Assembly: GCF_028745735.1 (NCBI RefSeq) | Contig: NZ_JAQZSM010000003.1 | Location: 248,001-312,000 of the forward strand | DNA length: 64,000 nt | Reading direction: 5' to 3' | Source: Roseinatronobacter alkalisoli | Lineage (GTDB): Bacteria > Pseudomonadota > Alphaproteobacteria > Rhodobacterales > Rhodobacteraceae | In this document: one piece after another, positions 29,029-37,963 of the stretch | Layout: each line of letters starts with the position of its first letter | Position numbering within the stretch: the stretch's first letter is position 1 | The notes under the pieces: generated by a model | Told to the model about the DNA's origin: nothing | Seen by the model: the letters and a program-made list of their open reading frames with translations, nothing else | Databases searched by the model: none | Translations under genes and position numbers: made by a program

Positions 29029-29805
29029 TCAATCCTGCGCCAGAAGGGTTTTTACACGCTGCGCTTCCTGCGCCATGCCCCAGGGCGGATTCACAACGAC
29101 CAGCCCCGCGCCCACCATCCGGTGCCCCTGCCGTACAGGGGGAAATGCAATCTCGAACACTGCGGCATCGGGGTGGTCTTGCCCGATGCGCGCCAGCATC
29201 GGTCCATGCATACCCGCCTGCAGAACCGGATACCACAGCATCAGCACCCCCACATTCCACTTGCGTCGCAGATCGCCCAGCAATTTGGGCAGGCGCGCGT
29301 AATCTTCCTTCACTTCATAGGAGGGGTCGATCATCAGAACACCGCGGCGTGGTGTCGGTGGACAGATGGACATTGCCATGTCCAGCCCGTCTTCATGGCG
29401 CAAATGCGCGCCGGTCCCCGCCATGGTCGTGCGAAGGGCGGCAAATTCGCGCGGGTGCAGTTCGGCCAATGCCATGCTGTCCTGCGCGCGCAACAAGGTG
29501 GCGGCAATCAGCGGCGATCCGGGATAGGCATTTTCGCCATGGCGCGCATGGATGGCATTCAGCGCCACGCGGTACGGATGATCCGGCGCAAACCGCGCCT
29601 GCATCCGCGTGATCCCTGCTGCTGCCTCGCCGGTTTTCAGCGCCTCGGGCGCATCCAGCGCATAAAGCCCGCGCCCCGCATGTGTTTCAAGATAGCTCAG
29701 CGGTTTGTCCTTGGCCGTCAGATATGCCAGCACCCACGCCAGAAGCGCGTGTTTATGCACATCAGCCAGATTTCCGGCATGGTAGATATGTTGATAGGAC
29801 AGCAT
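29029..29805 (-). CDS. rlmJ: 23S rRNA (adenine2030-N6)-methyltransferase RlmJ
   Basis: 258 aa. It starts MLSYQHIYHAGNLADVHKHA, the highly conserved RlmJ N-terminus; an ATG five codons upstream is less conserved. The catalytic N6-methyltransferase motif is DPSYE (VLMIDPSYEVKEDY), a DPPY variant. SAM binding is in ETHAGRGLYAL. Modifies A2030 of 23S rRNA by homology. Downstream of the TbpB-like lipoprotein gene on the same strand. Confidence 0.94.
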   Translation of the reverse strand: MLSYQHIYHAGNLADVHKHALLAWVLAYLTAKDKPLSYLETHAGRGLYALDAPEALKTGEAAAGITRMQARFAPDHPYRVALNAIHARHGENAYPGSPLIAATLLRAQDSMALAELHPREFAALRTTMAGTGAHLRHEDGLDMAMSICPPTPRRGVLMIDPSYEVKEDYARLPKLLGDLRRKWNVGVLMLWYPVLQAGMHGPMLARIGQDHPDAAVFEIAFPPVRQGHRMVGAGLVVVNPPWGMAQEAQRVKTLLAQD

Positions 29806-29860
29806 GCGCCCGTCTTGCACTGAATTCAGGGGGCGTTCAATGCCTCAACCGCAGCGCGCA

Positions 29861-30706
29861 TCAGTTCCCATGCGAAACACAGCTGTCCTGAAGCCCCTGA
29901 CAGGCCAGGAAAACCCCGCTCATGCCATTGGCGTCATTCAGGCCGATTTCAAACGCGCCTGCTGCCTCATCGGCTTGCGGACCATAGAACCCACCCTGAA
30001 CCGTGCCGCCCGCCACGGCACCATCAAAGGTGAAAGTGCTGGTATTTGTGGCGGCGAACTGGCCGGTCTGCTGGTCGATGGTGACATTGTTGAACCCCGC
30101 ACGCAGGTCCGTCGCACTGTCGCGCAATGTGCCGTTCAGTGTGCCGGACATCAACGCGCTGTCGAAATTGACCGTAAGCGCGATACCTCCTTCGGCAATA
30201 CCCCCTTCGCCATTGACGATGGCACCGGCCATGAAATGACCGCGATAATCCTGCACACCTTGCGGCATTGCTGGCAGTGTCGGCGCGCTGGCTGGTGCGG
30301 ATTGATAAAGCCGGTGATAGGAATGCGTGATCTGCCCGTCAGTGGCGTGGTCCAGCCGCAAACTACCCGCATAGGCATACTCACCTGCCATGCGCCCTTC
30401 AAGAGTGGCGGTTTCCAATGTGCCTTGCGGACCACCGACAACACGGCAGCTTGCGCCGGAATAATCCACGCAGATCACCACCATGTCCTGCAACGCGCCA
30501 TCTTCGAACTGAAACTGAACTTCGCCGGACTCGCGCAGCGTTGCGAAAACCCGCGACGTGCCCTCCTGCGCGTCGGTGCCCTGACTCAGGACGCTGGTGG
30601 AACTGCGCGTTGCCGCGGGCGCACCGCCACCACTACTGCCACCACCACATGCCGAAAGAACGGTCGCAGACCCCATCAGGGCCGCGACGAAAAAATGCCT
30701 GCTCAT
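29861..30706 (-). CDS. TbpB-like surface lipoprotein (candidate Slam client)
   Basis: 281 aa. The lipoprotein signal MSRHFFVAALMGSATVLSAC has the lipidated Cys at residue 20, followed by a Gly/Ser-rich linker (GGGSSGGG) as in surface-exposed lipoproteins. The C-terminal part is beta-rich and contains GGFYGPQADEAAGAFEIG (from about residue 238), very like the G-x-FYGP-x-A-x-E-x-GG-x-F signature of transferrin-binding-protein-like barrels. The ATG at 30706 follows GAGGCAGG; the GTG four codons earlier is less likely. Ligand unknown. A Slam-like protein is encoded at 6344-7651. Confidence 0.78.
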   Translation of the reverse strand: MSRHFFVAALMGSATVLSACGGGSSGGGAPAATRSSTSVLSQGTDAQEGTSRVFATLRESGEVQFQFEDGALQDMVVICVDYSGASCRVVGGPQGTLETATLEGRMAGEYAYAGSLRLDHATDGQITHSYHRLYQSAPASAPTLPAMPQGVQDYRGHFMAGAIVNGEGGIAEGGIALTVNFDSALMSGTLNGTLRDSATDLRAGFNNVTIDQQTGQFAATNTSTFTFDGAVAGGTVQGGFYGPQADEAAGAFEIGLNDANGMSGVFLACQGLQDSCVSHGN

Positions 30707-30937
30707 AACCTGCCTCACTCGAAAATTCGCGTCTTTTTCGCGCGTTAGAACATAGAATCCGCGCGCGCCTGCCGAAAGTCAATGCGCGGGTCACGACAGC
30801 ACTGTGCAGTGTTGCAAGGACGACTCAGATATCGTGGGGACGATCTGCGCGCGACGTGTGACGAGCCGCCTGCGTATGCTCTGAACGGGCGACATTGCCT
30901 GAAGCATTGCCTGAAGCAGGGTGTTGCGGGGATGCAC
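30707..30937. other. Promoter region upstream of the TbpB-like lipoprotein
   Basis: Holds the promoter of the lipoprotein gene. A 12-base direct repeat (CATTGCCTGAAG) occurs twice in tandem at about 30893-30916. I see no recognisable iron-regulator box. Confidence 0.4.
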
Positions 30938-31102
30938 AAAGCCCGCGCCAGCGGTGGGCCGGTCCGGCGTTGGCGGGGTTCACTTTATGCAGGCGAAATA
31001 CTCCGGCATCCAAGGCCTGGTACGCCACCGGCGTCATCGGCAGGCCGCAGGACGGCCCACCGATGACGCGGCGGCTTGCGCCCTTTTGCTCCGTGCCAAA
31101 GC
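30938..31102 (+). repeat. Dispersed palindromic intergenic repeat, copy B (short, diverged)
   Basis: Plus orientation. It has the core TTCACTTTATGCAGGC, a left arm (GCCCGCGCCAGCGGTGGGCC) and a right arm (CGGCAGGCCGCAGGACGGCC). The tail CCTTTTGCTCCGTGCC is a diverged form of the CCTTTGTTCCGCGC tail of other copies. Downstream of the MFS gene. Confidence 0.85.
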
Positions 31103-31193
31103 ATCCCCCCCGGCACCTCGCTTCACGCCGAACTCAACATGCCCTTGCGGTTTCACCTGACGCCCGCACAATCCAGCCCGCAGGTGTGCAACC

Positions 31194-32420
31194 CTATCCC
31201 GCTTCTCTCTCACTCGGGCGCAGCGCCAGCCAGATCAAGGCCCCACCTGCCAGCACAAGAAAGGGCAGCATCGCCATATTGACCAGCTGCCAGCCGGTTT
31301 CGGCTGTTCCCCCCGAACAGTTCATCAATGTCCCCGAACTGAGCGAGGCCAGAAACACGCCGCCAAAAACGATCATGTCATTCAGCCCCTGCACGCGCCC
31401 GCGTTCTTCCACCGAATAGGATGCGGTCAGCATGGATGTCGCGCCGATAAAGCCGAAATTCCACCCGACACCCAGCAGGATCAGCGCGATATAGAACTGC
31501 TCCAGTTCCACGCCGGACATGGCAACGGCACCTGCACCGGCAAGAATGACCAGCCCAAGCCCCACGATATTGCGCGCCCCGAAGCGGGCTATCAGATGGC
31601 CGGTAAAAAACGACGGCGCATACATCGCCAGAACATGCGCCGACACAATATTGGCCGCATCCGATGTGGCAAACCCGCATCCCACCACTGCCAGCGGTGT
31701 GGATGTCATGACAAGGTTCATCAGCGCATAGGACACGGTGCCGCAAATGATGGCCACGGCAATCACCGGCGTTTGCAGCATTTCGCGCCGCGACCGCCCT
31801 TGCGGCAGGCTCAGATCCGGTTTCGCAGGGGTCGGAATGTCCAGCATGCTCAGCAGCGCCATGCCCGCAAGGTTCAGAACGATAACCCCCAGATATGTCG
31901 CCAGAAACGGCACCGGCATTGCTTCGGCGGTGAAGGACACCAGTTGCGGCCCGAACACCGCCGACAAAAGCCCGCCCGCCATGACATAGGAAATCGCCTT
32001 GGGGCGGAATTCGGGGCTGGCCATGTCGGTCGCGGCGAAACGGTAAAACCCGTTGGCGGACATATATACACCCGTCAGCAACGACCCCAGCAGGAACAGC
32101 GTGAAACTGCCAAGCATCAGCGCATAGGCCCCGATGGCAGCCCCCACGGCCCCTGCCCCGCAAGCAACCCAGAACCCCGCACGCCGCCCGTAAGCCTGCA
32201 TGAACCCCGACAGCGGCGTGGCCGTCAGCATCGACCCCAGCACGATCAGCGAAATCGGCAATGTGGCCCAGCACGGGTTGGGCGCCAGCATCTGCCCGGC
32301 CAGCCCGCCAATGATGAAAATCACCGGGAGCTGCGCGCCCACAACCGCCTGCGCGGCCACAAGCACGATTACATTGCGCTTTGCGCGGGCATCATCATGG
32401 GTTGCAATCATGTCTGTCAT
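31194..32420 (-). CDS. MFS transporter
   Basis: About 408 aa, almost entirely hydrophobic segments separated by short charged loops, consistent with 12 helices. A loop after the second helix (SGFMQAYGRRAGF) carries an MFS-type basic motif. Substrate not recognisable. Start taken at 32420 (MTDMIATHDDARAKRN); neither nearby ATG has a good ribosome binding site. Divergent from the AlkA-type glycosylase gene with a gap of about 80 bases. Confidence 0.88.
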   Translation of the reverse strand: MTDMIATHDDARAKRNVIVLVAAQAVVGAQLPVIFIIGGLAGQMLAPNPCWATLPISLIVLGSMLTATPLSGFMQAYGRRAGFWVACGAGAVGAAIGAYALMLGSFTLFLLGSLLTGVYMSANGFYRFAATDMASPEFRPKAISYVMAGGLLSAVFGPQLVSFTAEAMPVPFLATYLGVIVLNLAGMALLSMLDIPTPAKPDLSLPQGRSRREMLQTPVIAVAIICGTVSYALMNLVMTSTPLAVVGCGFATSDAANIVSAHVLAMYAPSFFTGHLIARFGARNIVGLGLVILAGAGAVAMSGVELEQFYIALILLGVGWNFGFIGATSMLTASYSVEERGRVQGLNDMIVFGGVFLASLSSGTLMNCSGGTAETGWQLVNMAMLPFLVLAGGALIWLALRPSEREAG

Positions 32421-32500
32421 ACGCGCAGGATTAGCCAATCACTGTGCCAAGGAAAAGGGGAATTTTACATGTGCACCAGTTTGTCGCGCAGGCGATCCTG

Positions 32501-33130
32501 ATGGTCGGGCGCATTCTGACATCAGACGATTGCATGGCCGAAGGGGCCGCTTGGCTGGCCGCCAATGAGCCGCGCTTCGCCCATGCGCTGGCCCTGACCG
32601 GACCGCCCCCCCTGCGCAGACGCGATGACGGGTTTGCCCAGCTTCTGGAAGCGATTGTCAGCCAGCAGGTCAGCACCCATGCCGCCCGCGCCATCTGGGG
32701 CCGGATGGTGGATGCGGGCCTGACCAACCCCGCCGCTGTGCTGGCCGCCGATGATGTGACCCTGCGCGCGCCGGGCCTGTCGGGGCAGAAAATGCGCTAT
32801 GCCCGCGCGCTGGCCGCGGCAGGCATTGATTTCGACGAACTCCGCACCCTGCCCGACGCGGACGTGACCCGCATACTGGTCGAAGTGCCCGGTATTGGCC
32901 GCTGGACGGCGGAAATCTATGCAATGTTCAGCCTGGGCCGGGCCGATGTGTTTGCCCCTGCCGATCTGGCCTTGCAGGAATCCGCGCGCCGCCTGTTCGG
33001 CCTGCCCGACCGCCCGCGCGAAGCCGCATTGCGCCATATGGCCGCTGACTGGTCGCCATGGCGCACGGTTGCAGCGGGGTTACTCTGGGCTTATTACCGC
33101 GTGGAAACCGACAGGGAAGGCATTCTATGA
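32501..33130 (+). CDS. DNA-3-methyladenine glycosylase II-type (AlkA/HhH-GPD) protein
   Basis: 209-aa base-excision glycosylase of the HhH-GPD superfamily. It shows QLLEAIVSQQVSTHAA, the helix-hairpin-helix VEVPGIGRWTAEIYAMF, and the catalytic Asp region FAPADLALQ. Shorter than E. coli AlkA (282 aa) because it lacks the N-terminal TATA-like domain. Removes alkylated bases by family inference. ATGA overlap with the esterase gene. Confidence 0.88.
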   Translation: MVGRILTSDDCMAEGAAWLAANEPRFAHALALTGPPPLRRRDDGFAQLLEAIVSQQVSTHAARAIWGRMVDAGLTNPAAVLAADDVTLRAPGLSGQKMRYARALAAAGIDFDELRTLPDADVTRILVEVPGIGRWTAEIYAMFSLGRADVFAPADLALQESARRLFGLPDRPREAALRHMAADWSPWRTVAAGLLWAYYRVETDREGIL

Positions 33131-33789
33131 CCCGCATTCTGACATCTGCCCGCAAAGGTGCGCCCAAGGGGCAGGCAAAATCCGCTGTGATTTTCGTGCA
33201 TGGCTATGGCGCGGATGGCGCCGATCTTCTGGGGCTGGCCGACCCGCTGGGGCCGCATATGCCGGGCACGGCCTTCTATGCCCCCAACGCGCCCGAGCAT
33301 TGCACAGGCAACCCGATGGGGTTTCAGTGGTTCCCCATCCCATGGCTTGACGGCTCAACCGAGGAAGCGGCGCTGACAGGCCTGCAGGCCGCTGCAAGCG
33401 ATCTGGATGCCTTCATAGATCAGGTACTGGCGGATGAGGGGCTGACGCCGGATGCGCTGGCGCTGGTGGGCTTTTCCCAAGGCACGATGATCAGCCTGCA
33501 TGTGGCCCCACGCCGCAACGAGGCGCTGGCCGGGATCGTGGGCTTTTCGGGGCGGCTGATGCAGCCTGAACATCTGGTAGATGACGCCCTGTCGCACCCG
33601 CCTGTCCTGCTGGTCCATGGCGATCAGGACGAAGTCGTGCCCCCGCAGTCATTGTCAGAGGCCGCAGACGCCCTGACAGCAGCAGGGTTTGAAACCTATG
33701 CGCATGTGTCCAAAGGCACCGGCCACGGCATCGCCCATGACGGGCTGTCCCTCGCCCTGTCCTTCCTGCGCGACAAACTGCCGGGATAA
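33127..33789 (+). CDS. Phospholipase/carboxylesterase family alpha/beta hydrolase
   Basis: 220-aa hydrolase. The oxyanion segment is IFVHGYGADGADLL, the nucleophile elbow GFSQGTMIS, the acid HGDQDEVVP and the catalytic His GTGHGIAHDG: a complete Ser-Asp-His triad of the bacterial carboxylesterase/acyl-protein-thioesterase family. Substrate unknown. Translationally coupled to the glycosylase. Confidence 0.9.
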   Translation: MTRILTSARKGAPKGQAKSAVIFVHGYGADGADLLGLADPLGPHMPGTAFYAPNAPEHCTGNPMGFQWFPIPWLDGSTEEAALTGLQAAASDLDAFIDQVLADEGLTPDALALVGFSQGTMISLHVAPRRNEALAGIVGFSGRLMQPEHLVDDALSHPPVLLVHGDQDEVVPPQSLSEAADALTAAGFETYAHVSKGTGHGIAHDGLSLALSFLRDKLPG

Positions 33790-33806
33790 CGGGGGCCGCA
33801 GGGAAT

Positions 33807-34028
33807 AAAGCCCGCGCGATCGGTGGGCCGGGGCCTGCCGGTCCAGCGTTGGTGTAGTTCACTTTATGCAGGCGGCATATTCCGGCATCAAAGGCTTGGC
33901 GTGTCGCTGGCAAAATCGGCAGGCCGCGGGACGGCCAGACCCGTGGCGCGTTTTCCGGGCTTTCGCCGCGCCACTGGCGCGACGGTCCCTTCAAACCCTG
34001 CGGCCTTTGTTCCGCGCTGTTTGGGAAT
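33807..34028 (+). repeat. Dispersed palindromic intergenic repeat, copy C (long form)
   Basis: Plus orientation. Same arms and core (TTCACTTTATGCAGGC, about 33859) as other copies, plus an extra module of about 50 bases (GGCGCGTTTTCCGGGC... to ...GGTCCCTTCAAACC) before the GGCCTTTGTTCCGCGC tail. The same module occurs in copy F. Confidence 0.85.
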
Positions 34029-34134
34029 TTCCGACACCCGATTCATACCGCCCCGATCCGGCGCAGTCTCCCGTCCGGGGGAATTGCGACGACTGACCAG
34101 CTTTGCGGCCTGAAACACTATCGGGATATTCACC
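34029..34134. other. Spacer between repeat copies C and D
   Basis: About 106 bases separating two repeat copies in the convergent esterase/pentapeptide region. No gene or further structure seen. Confidence 0.4.
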
Positions 34135-34312
34135 AAGCCCGCGCCAGCGGTGGGCCGGGGTCTGCCGGTCCGGCGTTATAGAAGTTCACTTTATGCAGGC
34201 TCCATATTCCGGCTTTCAAGGCTTGAATCAGCACCAGCCAAACCGGCAGGCCGCGGGACGGCCCACCGGTGGCGCGGCGGCCTATCGGCCTTTGTTCCGC
34301 GCTGTTTGGGTG
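34135..34312 (+). repeat. Dispersed palindromic intergenic repeat, copy D (short form)
   Basis: Plus orientation, well preserved. Left arm from 34137, core TTCACTTTATGCAGGC at about 34185, right arm ACCGGCAGGCCGCGGGACGG, tail GGCCTTTGTTCCGCGC. Same direction as copy C; best reference copy for searching. Confidence 0.88.
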
Positions 34313-34337
34313 CGCTAAGGGGCGCCATTCCAAACAA

Positions 34338-35768
34338 CTAATTTCGCAAGCGCCGCCACTCCTCCAGAAGATTGTTAAATTCAATATCACCCAGTTTGGC
34401 TTTTGGCCAATGCGCGGGCCAATTGCTGCCGTCCGGTCCAGAACCATCGGCTAGTGTGACGCTGCCATCGCCAAAGCAAAGTTCAAGTGTGCATCTGTCC
34501 TCAATCTCCGCTGTCAGGTGGCAATTGCGAAAAGCCAGTCCCTTTTCGCCTTTGTCACCATCATGAAACAAGTCAGGCCATCGGCACTCATGGAAATGAC
34601 TGAAGCCATCGAATAAACTACCCCGCATGATGGCTCCGGAGAATTGACTTCCAATGAAGGTAGTTCGCTTTCGTGGATTCCCTCTGAATTTGATATGTGC
34701 ATCGATCAATTGCGCATATTGAAATCCAGCAATGCCTGCATCATAACTTGTGAATCTTGACGAAGGGTCATCGTCCTTGAAAAACTCGAATGTGCTACGA
34801 TCAAGTATAGCGCCGGTGAAGTCCGCACCTAGATTTGCACGAACGAAGCTGGTTTCAGCTGCTGACGCACAGTAAAAATATGTATACAACAGATTTGCGC
34901 GATCAAATTTGACACCGTTCAGAAGTGCTGAGTCTAACCAGCTGCCCCTCATGTTTGCATCAGAAAAGTCCAAACCCGTCAAATCCACCCGCCGCAAATC
35001 TGCATCAGACAGATCAAGCTTGTACCGCCCATCAGGTGCGGGATGGTTTTCCTCAATTGCAATCTGGCTGCCCGTCCGACGACCAATAACACGCAAGGCC
35101 AGTTCAATATCGGCCCTTGGCTTGGGACTGTTTCCGGCCCAGTGTAGGGCGAAATCGTAAAAGTCTGGACCGGCATAGTCGGCTTTAGCGGAATTCTCCG
35201 CGAACGCCTTTGTCAGTGAAGAACGTTTTTCTTCATCCTTATCCTTTATCGGCGCATTCTCTTTAATATACGCACACAAAATTTCCATCACCCGCACATG
35301 ATCGCGGCCCTTGTCATGGCGCGTGGAATCCTGCGCGATGCGTTCCAGCGACAGGATCGCGCCAATGCGGACTTCGATATTTGGTTCCGATGTTTCCTGC
35401 GTTTCCCCGTCAATGATCTTCTTGACGACCTTCTCCGCCCCCAACTGCTCAACCGCTTTGTTGATGCGGTCGGTCATGTGGCCTTCTTTCTGGAACATCA
35501 CTGTCTGATGTTTCAGCACTGTCCCCCAGATGACAAAAGGCGCGCCCAGCAGGGCCACGACAAGGCCGCCGACACCCAGCGATACCTCGCCCCCTGCGAA
35601 TATGGTCCTGCCCAGAACGACAAAGGCAGACACAAGCGCCAGAACAAACAGCACCGCCACCACCACGGTCAGAAGCGGTCCCAATGGCCGCGCCACACGC
35701 CAGTTGGGGTCATCGCTTACCCCAAGCCAATCGGTCAGGGTGGCATTGGGTCTGGTGTCTTTGGTCAT
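34338..35768 (-). CDS. Membrane-anchored pentapeptide-repeat protein
   Basis: 476 aa. Two hydrophobic helices at about residues 30-50 and 60-85, then a soluble region with VRIGAILSLERIAQDSTRH, a segment often seen in this family. From about residue 260 a pentapeptide-repeat helix follows (LSDADLRRVDLTGLDFSDANMRGS, then SFVRANLGADFTGAIL). Role unknown. Part of the gene is visibly A/T-rich: 34861-34920 has 24 G/C of 60 by hand count, against well over half in neighbours. With the repeat pair just downstream, this hints at acquired DNA. No partner genes. Confidence 0.8.
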   Translation of the reverse strand: MTKDTRPNATLTDWLGVSDDPNWRVARPLGPLLTVVVAVLFVLALVSAFVVLGRTIFAGGEVSLGVGGLVVALLGAPFVIWGTVLKHQTVMFQKEGHMTDRINKAVEQLGAEKVVKKIIDGETQETSEPNIEVRIGAILSLERIAQDSTRHDKGRDHVRVMEILCAYIKENAPIKDKDEEKRSSLTKAFAENSAKADYAGPDFYDFALHWAGNSPKPRADIELALRVIGRRTGSQIAIEENHPAPDGRYKLDLSDADLRRVDLTGLDFSDANMRGSWLDSALLNGVKFDRANLLYTYFYCASAAETSFVRANLGADFTGAILDRSTFEFFKDDDPSSRFTSYDAGIAGFQYAQLIDAHIKFRGNPRKRTTFIGSQFSGAIMRGSLFDGFSHFHECRWPDLFHDGDKGEKGLAFRNCHLTAEIEDRCTLELCFGDGSVTLADGSGPDGSNWPAHWPKAKLGDIEFNNLLEEWRRLRN

Positions 35769-35833
35769 CGAAAATCCCGCCCCTGCAATCGCACCAGCCT
35801 ATGCCAGCGCAGGGGGCGGGGCAAGCGCGGGGG

Positions 35834-36517
35834 TCAGGGGGTGACGACCTCGCCTGCGTCAAGGCGCACCACGCGGTCCATGCGGGCGGCAAGCTCCATG
35901 TTATGGGTGGCAATCAGCGCCGAAAGCCCGGTGTCGCGCACCAGTGCCATCAGCGCGCCGAACACCTGATCAGAGGTTTCGGGGTCCAGATTGCCTGTCG
36001 GTTCATCGGCCAGCAACAGGCTGGGTTCATTGGCCAATGCGCGGCAGAACGCCACGCGCTGCTGCTCGCCCCCCGACAGGGCCGCAGGCCGGTGATCGGC
36101 ACGCGGGCCCACACCCACACGCTCCAGCAGATCGCGCGCGCGGGCCTCTGCCTGTGCTTTCGCCACGCCATTGGCCAGTTGCGGCAGGATGATGTTTTCC
36201 AGCGCCGAAAATTCCGGCAACAGATGGTGGAACTGATAGATGAACCCCACCTGCCCGCGCCGTGTGGCCGTGCGCGCATGATCGCCCAGCCGTGTCATAT
36301 CTGCGCCGTCAATGACGACCGCGCCCGTATCAGGTGTGTCCAGCAGGCCCGCGATATGCAACAGCGTGGATTTGCCTGCGCCCGAAGGCGCGACCAGCGC
36401 CACCACCTCACCCCGGTCCAGCGACAGGGACGCCCCGCGCAGCACCGCCACTTCATTGGGACGGCCGGGGTTATAGGTCTTGGTGATGTCGCGCAGCGAG
36501 AGGGCCTGATCATTCAT
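35834..36517 (-). CDS. lolD: Lipoprotein-releasing ABC transporter ATPase LolD
   Basis: 227-aa ATPase driving release of outer-membrane lipoproteins from the inner membrane. Walker [10 protein letters not shown] (Ala replaces the usual first Gly), signature [11 protein letters not shown], Walker [13 protein letters not shown]. The [15 protein letters not shown]-terminal region is LolD-like. Its start overlaps the lolC stop by eight bases. Confidence 0.94.
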   Translation of the reverse strand: MNDQALSLRDITKTYNPGRPNEVAVLRGASLSLDRGEVVALVAPSGAGKSTLLHIAGLLDTPDTGAVVIDGADMTRLGDHARTATRRGQVGFIYQFHHLLPEFSALENIILPQLANGVAKAQAEARARDLLERVGVGPRADHRPAALSGGEQQRVAFCRALANEPSLLLADEPTGNLDPETSDQVFGALMALVRDTGLSALIATHNMELAARMDRVVRLDAGEVVTP

Positions 36518-37796
36518 AGCGCAATGCCTCTACCGGGTTCATGCGGGCCGCGCGGCGCGCCGGGAAAATGGTGACAATGAACGACAGCGACAGCGACAGG
36601 CCCACGGCTTTCAGCACATCTTCCAGCCGCAACTGCGCAGGCAGCGCATAGATACCGCGGATGGAGGGATCCCACACACCGCCCCCCGACATGTAATTCA
36701 CGAAACTGAACACTGTGTCGATATAGATGGCGAACAGGCAGCCGAGCGCCACCCCCGCCACTGTGCCCAGCACCCCGACAGAGGCCCCGCAGATGAAGAA
36801 CACCCGCAACACCGACCCTTCCGACAGGCCCATAGTACGCAGGATGCCAATGTCGCGGCCCTTGTTCTTGACCAGCATGATCAACCCCGAAATGATGTTC
36901 ATCGCCGCAATCAGCACCAGAATGGACAAGATCACAAACATCACGTTGTCTTCCACATCCAACGCGCGCAGGAATGACCCGGCAGAGTCGCGCCATGTCC
37001 ACAGCATCACCCGTTCGCCACCTGCGCGCAGCAGATCCAGACGCAGCGCATCCACCTGGTCGGGATGGGTGACCATCACTTCCAGCTCATCCGCCACACC
37101 GTCGCGGTTGAAATATATCTGCGCTTCGTCAAAGGGCATATAAAGCCGCGTGCGGTCGATATCATAGCGCCCGGCAGTGAAGATATAGACCACCTCATAG
37201 GCGGAAATGCGCGGGCTGGTGCCAAATGCCGTGCGCACCCCGTCCGGGGAAATAACGCGCACTGTGTCGCCCAGCGCGACATTCAGTTCGCGCGCCACAC
37301 CGGACCCGATGGCCACCCCTTCGGGAAAGCGCTCAATATCACCCAGCGCCTGTGTGGGGTCGGCCACGCGCGGAATGGTGCGCAGGTCGTCATGGGCAAT
37401 GCCGAACACCTCCACCCCGGAATTGCGGCCATGCGCGGACACCATGACCTGCCCCTTGATCAGGGGGGCCACGCGCGTCACCCCGCGCACTGCGGCAACG
37501 CGTTCAGCCATCTCCTGATAATCGTCGATCACGCGACTGGTGCGGCCCGTATCATCGACATGCACGGAGGAATAGACCGTCACATGCGCATTCGCGCCCA
37601 GAATGGTGTCCACGAATTCCGCCCGGAAACCGGACCGCACCGACAGCGTGGCAATCAGCGCGAACACCGCCAGCATGATGCCAAGGAAGGAAATGACCGT
37701 CATCACGCTGACGCCCCCTTCGGCACGGCGCGCGCGCAAGTAGCGCCAGGCAATCATCCATTCAAACGGGGCGAAAGGGGCTGTGTGTCCGGTCAT
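36510..37796 (-). CDS. lolC: Lipoprotein-releasing ABC transporter permease LolC/E
   Basis: 428-aa permease. One N-terminal helix ([18 protein letters not shown]), a large periplasmic domain from about residue 50 to 270, then three C-terminal helices. The Lol motif [25 protein letters not shown] precedes helix 3. One gene apparently serves both LolC and LolE roles, as in many Alphaproteobacteria. Begins the lolC-lolD operon. Confidence 0.94.
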   Translation of the reverse strand: MTGHTAPFAPFEWMIAWRYLRARRAEGGVSVMTVISFLGIMLAVFALIATLSVRSGFRAEFVDTILGANAHVTVYSSVHVDDTGRTSRVIDDYQEMAERVAAVRGVTRVAPLIKGQVMVSAHGRNSGVEVFGIAHDDLRTIPRVADPTQALGDIERFPEGVAIGSGVARELNVALGDTVRVISPDGVRTAFGTSPRISAYEVVYIFTAGRYDIDRTRLYMPFDEAQIYFNRDGVADELEVMVTHPDQVDALRLDLLRAGGERVMLWTWRDSAGSFLRALDVEDNVMFVILSILVLIAAMNIISGLIMLVKNKGRDIGILRTMGLSEGSVLRVFFICGASVGVLGTVAGVALGCLFAIYIDTVFSFVNYMSGGGVWDPSIRGIYALPAQLRLEDVLKAVGLSLSLSFIVTIFPARRAARMNPVEALRYE

Positions 37797-37963
37797 GCGG
37801 CGTCCTGCTGCGAATTTGAGGCAACCTCATAGGATTGGCGTGCAAGGTCAAGCGCAAAGCGCACCCCTCTCGCGGGCGTTACGCGGGTGTGAAGGGCTGG
37901 ACAGGGGGTATCGCGTTGGGGCAGGCTGTGACGTGGATTTGAGGGATCAGGAAGATTTCCGAG

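Noticed and set aside
30207-30706. Fur-type box near the TbpB-like gene
   Set aside because: I looked for an iron-box palindrome around the start and upstream region and found none convincing.
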